NCBI RefSeq assembly: GCF_949628265.1
Contig: NC_088789.1
Span: forward strand, 25,723,883-25,787,882
Source of the DNA: Cloeon dipterum
Taxonomy: Eukaryota; Arthropoda; Insecta; Ephemeroptera; Baetidae
Direction of reading: 5' to 3'
Length of the DNA stretch: 64,000 bases
Shown here: positions 61,501 through 64,000 of the stretch, piece after piece
Layout of the letters: each line of letters begins with the position of its first letter
Numbering within the stretch: position 1 is the first letter of the stretch
Translations under genes and position numbers: made by a program
Notes under the pieces: generated by a model
Databases searched by the model: none
Told to the model about the DNA's origin: nothing
The model's input: only the letters and a program-made list of their open reading frames with translations

Positions 61501-63236
61501 GGAAATTAGAGTATTTTGGCCAAACTTGGCAAACACGCGATTAATTGTCTATTTAGGTCGATTTTTTTTGTCTAACTCCCCTTCTTTACTTTTAGATTGC
61601 TGCCAATCTAGTACGTCTGAGCCACACTTCAAATTATTTTAGCGTCTTTGGATCCCAAAGTAGTCTAAATTTCTATTGAGGCCTGAATAAACTTTAAAAA
61701 ACATTCAAAATGATATTTTTCAGGCCTTTTTCAAAATATTAAAAACCTCTTGATTCCATGAAGGGCCGTGTGTTCCATTATATTATATTCTGGATAGATT
61801 TACGTTGTGTGAGGTATCATTTTGAAGGGTGGTATGGGGTGCGCAATGCACCAGAATTCCGACTAATTTCATTTCTAGTTTTAGATATTTTGAGTTTCGT
61901 ATATTAACCCCCAAAAAACGAAAATGTTAGTGAGCTGCGTTTTAAATTAACAAGTTTGTTTTAATGACCTTTAAAACTTAGCAATTTAAACCTTAATTAA
62001 AGAAAGAAAAAATCAAAGAAGCACACGTTTGATTTTTCTCTTTTTATTCTTATTATCAAGCTACGTGTATATGAGGTAAAATTACTGAAAAAAATTCACC
62101 ATGACATTGTTTTTAGTTTTCGAGATTAGCGGTGGAACGTCTAACTGGTGTCGAGCGGTCCAGCCTTGAAATGGCCTTGCTCTGGACGTTCCACCGCTAT
62201 ATAGTAAAAAAATATGCTTTCGTGAATTACTGTTAAAAAATAAAAATGAATTTATTTAGGCAAGAAAATTGCGAGAAAAATGTCGGCTAAAATAGTCCGA
62301 AATTGGCTCCAAATTTATATCCGATTTTTCAGTGGCGAAAGTAATTATTTCATTTGGGTTGAGCACATAAAAAGAAATTATTTTAAGTAGTGAGGAATTG
62401 AGTCTGAAATCGCAACTAAAAATGTGCTTTAAATTCAAAAGTAACCGCTAGCACCACCTATTGGCGGTTTGAACTAAAATGGTGAATGGTGGTATTTTTC
62501 ATTATTAAAAATGTCTTAAATTCTCAACCCTCTGATTAAAATAAATATTTTGTCCACAGAAATTAGAAAAATAATTAATTATATACTATTAAGTTTCTGT
62601 AGCAATCAGAATAGGACCAGTGTTGGTTTTCAGGATATTAAATGAACTGTTTCCAAGTCAATAAATTCCCATTTCAGAAAAAAAACTAATTTCAAGGCAG
62701 AAGTGATGGGGCTACCTTTTAACGACTTCAAAAACTCATTCGTTGCCATGAGAAACACGGAGAGAAACTTTAAACAATTATTTATTGAATTTTACACTTC
62801 AAAAGTTCTTCAGACGGTCTTGCCTAAGGGTTACTTTTGAATAGCATGTTACGAGACGTCTGGACTAAATAATATACGCGATTTCCGTCCTGCTTAAGTA
62901 ACCGCGCGAGGGCCAATTAGGCGAGTCAGTAAAACCCGGTCGGCGCTTCGGCTTTGAGCGTTACAATAAATTATCAAATTCTCAGTTGTGCGGGCTTTGT
63001 TTATGGTAACGGCTCATTAAATGCGCGGCCTATATTGGGCGCCGCGTGCCGCGCTTGCCAAGGATTGATAAATGCATCGATCGGCGCCTTTTCTGCGCTG
63101 CGGGAGTGACATTGGACCTTGGCCACTCGCTGATTAGTACCGTACCTGCCAACTTCGGTCTGAAGATCGTAGAACTCTTTCATGTCGACATTCCGTCTGA
63201 AGTTGACCCCGTGGTATGGGAAGCTTGGCTCCAACT
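39340..63236 (-). CDS. Myosin light chain kinase-like Ser/Thr kinase, 3' part; calmodulin-binding isoform
   Basis: Partial gene; upstream exons lie beyond the window. Exons here: 63236-63146, 54144-53941, 46671-46530, 46442-46243, 44860-44708 and 39514-39340, giving 320 aa to a stop. The kinase domain starts at FYDLQTEVG, continues RGKFGTVYKC (glycine loop), LAAKFV (ATP lysine), ITGGELFERV, HLDMKPEN (catalytic loop), DFGLARKF and FGTPEFVAPEV, and ends ARMTASEANEHAFL. All catalytic residues are present. The tail KRYVIKKRWAKAVNMIVAL is a basic amphipathic helix of the MLCK autoinhibitory/calmodulin-binding type. The hallmarks GTPEFVAPEV and TDMWSVGVICYVL identify the MLCK group, which phosphorylates the regulatory light chain of myosin II. 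Phases match at every junction; the first exon shown enters in phase 1. Introns of 7.3 and 9.0 kb are unusually long for this window. Confidence 0.88.
39515..40939 (-). other. Sequence between the two alternative kinase 3' ends
   Basis: Intronic for the short isoform and 3' flanking for the long isoform. It contains an inverted-repeat pair of the dispersed family described at 39680-40340. No exon was recognised. Confidence 0.5.
39680..40340. repeat. Inverted pair of a dispersed repeat
   Basis: The segment at 39835-39910 (TTTCAGGTTATAACTATCAG, then AATTGCGAAAACTA) is matched in reverse at 40190-40265. A third relative occurs at about 45190-45405, sharing GCTTAAAAGTTGTC and ACTCCAAATCTG. Arms are diverged; no protein is encoded. 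Confidence 0.6.
40940..43089 (-). CDS. Alternative C-terminal exons of the kinase gene (no calmodulin helix)
   Basis: Two exons, 43089-42711 and 41512-40940. The first is accepted in the same phase as the exon at 39514 and starts almost identically: SSARLTASECLTHPWLRKR against SARMTASEANEHAFLRSP. It therefore replaces the last helix of the kinase lobe. The two exons add 316 residues to a stop at 40940, making a partial protein of 579 aa in this window. The tail is rich in Ala, Ser and Pro. It includes FVERWGEHPNSPYVFD, a possible helical LADEIKRLSDRLCRLIAHDL, Ser-Pro sites and a Ser/Thr homopolymer run. No basic calmodulin-type helix is seen. I do not recognise a named domain. Both acceptor and donor sites conform to GT-AG. 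Confidence 0.8.
41010..41062. repeat. Trinucleotide (GGT/GCT/GAC) run inside the kinase long tail
   Basis: On the minus strand this encodes a Ser/Thr homopolymer stretch near the end of the long isoform. It is simple-sequence coding DNA. Confidence 0.7.
43090..44707 (-). other. Kinase-gene intron, nothing recognised
   Basis: AT-rich, 1.6 kb, between the donor at 44707 (AAAG followed by GTACGC) and the acceptor at 43090. Confidence 0.5.
45406..45828. mobile_element. Fold-back transposon, 423 bp, with 6-bp target duplication
   Basis: The left end is ACCAGTTGCATAAACCCTTAG. The right end reverse complements to ACCAGTTGCATAAACCCTAAG, and the arms extend about 190 bp through GAAGCCGCCAACAGATGGCG. 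GAATTG flanks both sides (45400-45405 and 45829-45834). The element sits in a kinase-gene intron. Related remnants lie at 5160-5755 and 62390-62475. Confidence 0.85.
47883..48308 (+). mobile_element. TTAA-flanked MITE, copy 3 (426 bp)
   Basis: Same ends as the copies at 828 and 7028. The internal open frame is broken by a stop after about 26 codons. Its right end abuts the dispersed repeat at 48309-48565, which looks truncated exactly at the MITE border. Confidence 0.8.
48309..48565 (-). repeat. Dispersed AT-rich repeat, copy 3
   Basis: Reverse-strand copy of the repeat at 23190-23490. It is recognised by CGCACACCATTGGATAGATC, AAACCATTTAATTTTTCGAG and GAGATTAACTGTTGCTAAAT on the minus strand. 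Confidence 0.6.
49477..49502. repeat. (GA)n microsatellite
   Basis: About twelve uninterrupted GA dinucleotides in a GC-rich patch of a kinase-gene intron. Confidence 0.9.
51870..52060. promoter_or_regulatory. GC-rich intronic segment with TCTCGCGAGA
   Basis: The palindrome TCTCGCGAGA at 51968-51977 is a known motif of CpG-rich promoters in vertebrates, bound by BANP. It is surrounded by CpG-rich DNA inside an otherwise AT-rich intron. Whether it starts a short kinase transcript is unknown. Confidence 0.3.
52263..52685 (-). mobile_element. TTAA-flanked MITE, copy 4 (423 bp, reverse orientation)
   Basis: Same family as 828-1270 but inverted. TTAA lies at both ends, and GTATCATTCCTCT is at the plus-strand right end. 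An 83-codon version of the shared frame remains open at 52538-52287. Confidence 0.85.
54919..55460 (-). pseudogene. 3' fragment of a non-LTR retrotransposon (LINE)
   Basis: An open frame of about 180 codons begins just after a stop and reads ALKLFDLAIAPIASYGVQV, then WPHLTLSDFAKLESVKSRFL. This is the typical region C-terminal to reverse transcriptase in non-LTR elements. It ends with a CCHC-type zinc knuckle, CVCKLCDKSMDFYHFLSC, near the terminus. Catalytic RT and endonuclease parts are absent, so the copy is 5'-truncated, as is common for LINEs. The family (CR1/Jockey-like or other) cannot be decided here. Confidence 0.75.
55510..55665 (+). pseudogene. Decayed copy of the zinc-finger segment at 57555-57685
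   Basis: The translated plus strand gives HNFKCNALKK, then YCLMCQVQF, then HWINSHC. This lines up with HNFCFPELAC, YCLMCQDLF and HWISCHN of the downstream locus. DNA identity includes TATTGTTTGATGTGCCA. There is no splice context, and the spacing between cysteines and histidines is shortened, so it is probably a dead duplicate. Confidence 0.5.
56538..57863 (+). CDS. Doubtful zinc-finger gene or pseudogene
   Basis: The best-supported part is 57315-57863 (183 codons to a stop), preceded by TTTTTCAG. It holds C2H2-like pairs: FVCFCERLYPDIEAHRDTELH, CHNCKFFIYTQRLQSHNFC, YCLMCQDLFTSPEALKAHW and CCTFC. A minimal model starts at ATG 57221 and joins 57221-57253 to 57315-57863 (193 aa). Upstream segments look like exons at 56538-56837, 56932-57030 and 57099-57253 with GT-AG borders, but they are in phase with one another only in a frame that hits a stop 22 codons into the zinc-finger exon. 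A cysteine-rich reading (MRRCDTCGSSFTSPTS) uses yet another frame. So it is either decaying or wrongly modelled. AATAAA at 58097 follows. The locus sits inside the kinase intron on the opposite strand. Confidence 0.35.
58552..58743 (+). other. Cysteine-rich open frame, unassigned
   Basis: A 63-codon frame contains FQRRCGHIFTHWSLSF and YKIRCKFCPDETNN, loosely resembling one zinc finger. It is close to the zinc-finger locus but has no splice sites I can confirm. Reported only because the Cys/His spacing resembles the neighbours. Confidence 0.2.
59460..59720. promoter_or_regulatory. GC-rich island in the 9-kb kinase intron
   Basis: Strong CpG enrichment (GCGCGCGCGA, CGGCCGCGGACGAGC) against AT-rich flanks. 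On the minus strand a 100-codon frame includes ARSKSFMDLSKNNTARP and could be an alternative first exon of the kinase, but no donor in a matching phase was proven. Candidate internal promoter only. Confidence 0.3.
59878..60048 (+). repeat. 171-bp direct repeat, left copy
   Basis: Starts near TTTCTAGTGAGCTCCACAG and ends ATTCATTTTTGT, exactly where the CAGCGGGG element begins. Matched by 60323-60494 on the same strand. Confidence 0.8.
60049..60322. mobile_element. CAGCGGGG-ended MITE, 274 bp (hAT-like?)
   Basis: The left end is CAGCGGGGACCAGATTCGTG. The right end reverse complements to CAGCGGGGTCCAGATGTGCG, giving about 15-bp terminal inverted repeats. The flanking 8-mers ATTTTTGT and TTTCTTGT agree at six of eight positions, which could be an eroded 8-bp duplication of hAT type. 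The interior contains GGCGCGAAAAAACGGTCACG. A second copy begins at 63851. Confidence 0.75.
60323..60494 (+). repeat. 172-bp direct repeat, right copy
   Basis: Similar along its length to 59878-60048, including GTGAGTTATTGTTTCGTGAA and GGGATTTTTCTTTATTAATT. It ends in TTCATTTTTGT without the MITE that follows the left copy. Confidence 0.8.
60930..61143. other. GC-rich patch, unassigned
   Basis: Contains GCGCGCGCGGCG and GGACGGGCGGACGGACGG. A 93-codon minus-strand frame has no domain or splice support. Confidence 0.4.
61144..61169. repeat. (TC)n microsatellite
   Basis: Interrupted TC dinucleotide run next to a GC-rich patch. Confidence 0.85.
62128..62198. repeat. 71-bp hairpin
   Basis: AGCGGTGGAACGTC at the left is matched by GACGTTCCACCGCT at the right, a perfect 14-bp inverted repeat around a 43-bp loop. 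No duplication flanks it. Confidence 0.7.
62390..62475. repeat. Solo right-arm fragment of the fold-back family
   Basis: ATTGAGTCTGAAATCGCA followed by CACCTATTGGCGGTTTGAAC lines up with 45732-45805 of the intact fold-back element. The left arm is not recognised nearby. Confidence 0.6.
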
Positions 63237-63850
63237 CTGCAGCACAAAAGTGACACAAATTACATAATCGAAAGACAAACGCGCGCGTCTGCTCTAAACC
63301 GCGAGGTTCAAGGGCTAACGGACTGAACTTTGAAGGACTGCCGGGAGATGAGAAGAGAAGTAGAATTTCGAAATTCAAGCGGCCACTCTTTCATTCAAAA
63401 TTTTCAGCTAGTATGAGCGATTTTAATTTTAGACCCCTATTAAAATGGGAATTTTCGATTAATCAGAAAAAGGGAAAGCGATTTGGAATTTTTGCCATTT
63501 TTCAATATAAAACCAATGATTTTATTTGCACTCCGAGTTCTATTTTTGCATGAAAAGCTACTTAAAACACACAATTTCACGCTTTAATGCCAGAATTTTC
63601 TTTAGAAGAGTGAAATATGTATTTAATAATATTTAAGTGACTTTTTCATTCAACGTTTTGTAGGTTGAGGAAAATTTTATTTTAGTCCCGTTCAAGGACT
63701 TAATTTCTAATAAGAAAAATAAATACGATTCAAAATTTGCATGAAATGCATCATATTTAATTTCAATGTGATTCCAGGATATTTTACAAATAAAAAATAA
63801 TACTAATTTTGCTCTAAACTGCAGCAATTTGTACCAATTTTCATTTACAG

Positions 63851-64000
63851 CAGCGGGGGCCAGATTCGTGCGACGCGCAGATATGGCGTCCGGTGGAGAA
63901 TGGCGCGAAAAAACGGTCACGTGAAAATGCGCGAAAAGAACCAAGTTTTTCGTCAATATTGTGAAATAATTTGCATTACTTGTACTAATTGTGTCTTTTG
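63851..64000 (+). mobile_element. CAGCGGGG-ended MITE, second copy, cut by the window edge
   Basis: Starts CAGCGGGGGCCAGATTCGTG and stays closely similar to 60049-60200, through GGCGTCCGGTG and AACGGTCACGTGAAAA. Its right end is beyond the window. Confidence 0.8.

Larger units (their letters stand above)
54145..63145 (-). other. 9.0-kb kinase-gene intron
   Basis: Lies between the exon ending in the first glycine-loop codons and the exon starting RGKFGTVYKC. It carries a LINE fragment, a zinc-finger locus and its decayed copy, direct repeats around a MITE, GC-rich islands at about 59460-59700 and 60930-61140, and a microsatellite. The remaining stretches (54200-54900, 55860-56500, 58900-59400, 61200-62100 and 62480-63000) show nothing I can support. 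Confidence 0.6.

Noticed and set aside
39340..63236. Assignment of the kinase to the DAPK/DRAK group
   Set aside because: The sequences GTPEFVAPEVVNF, TDMWSVGVICYVLLSGLSPF and the tail KRYVIKKRWAKA resemble MLCKs more closely; no ankyrin repeats or death domain were seen. Upstream Ig or FN3 domains would be outside the window.
1..64000. CRISPR arrays, rRNA operons and tRNA genes
   Set aside because: No regular spacer-repeat array was seen. GGTTCGA-type B-box matches (for example near 3156) lack a paired A box and cloverleaf. A tRNAscan-SE run would settle the latter.

Overview
The window is eukaryotic nuclear DNA, almost certainly from an insect or another compact-genome arthropod. Genes are split by GT-AG introns, many only 50-70 bp long. 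AATAAA signals follow the stop codons, the non-coding DNA is AT-rich, and small DNA transposons are abundant. There are no operons, CRISPR arrays, rRNA genes or convincing tRNAs. The species cannot be named from the sequence. All splice models below were built by hand, checking donor, acceptor and codon phase at every junction.

Layout. 1-9100: no gene recognised; AT-rich with TTAA-flanked MITEs, fold-back elements and microsatellites. 9100-13860 (+): a TMEM53/DUF829 alpha/beta-hydrolase gene of 313 aa. 14750-16190 (+): Vps2/CHMP2A, an ESCRT-III subunit of 222 aa. 16235-22900 (-): an ESE/ELF3-type ETS transcription factor (Pointed domain, AT-hook, ETS domain) of about 409 aa, with two candidate first exons and two rival terminal exons. 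22900-28320: gene-poor. 28340-32660 (-): a complete 14-exon NAT10/Kre33 RNA cytidine acetyltransferase of 1014 aa. 33057-38940 (+): head-to-head with it, a 1318-aa lysine-rich SPKK-repeat protein, probably nuclear or nucleolar. 39340-63236 (-): the 3' part of a myosin light chain kinase-like gene. Its kinase domain is spread over five exons with introns of about 7 and 9 kb, and it has two alternative C-terminal ends. Its largest intron holds a LINE fragment, a doubtful zinc-finger locus, GC-rich islands and MITEs.

How the genes relate. Three convergent or divergent pairings stand out: Vps2 and the ETS gene converge with poly(A) signals about 80 bp apart; NAT10 and the SPKK protein share a 397-bp divergent promoter; the SPKK protein and the kinase gene converge with almost overlapping poly(A) signals. 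NAT10 and a probable nucleolar protein sharing a promoter would fit co-regulation in ribosome biogenesis, but that is inference.

Most notable findings: a duplicated ETS-domain terminal exon that would change the residue next to the DNA-recognition helix; a kinase gene that swaps a calmodulin-binding tail for a long tail lacking it, using two related exons; a cluster of AACCGGTT-type sites at a bidirectional promoter; and several well-delimited, nested, non-autonomous transposon families.
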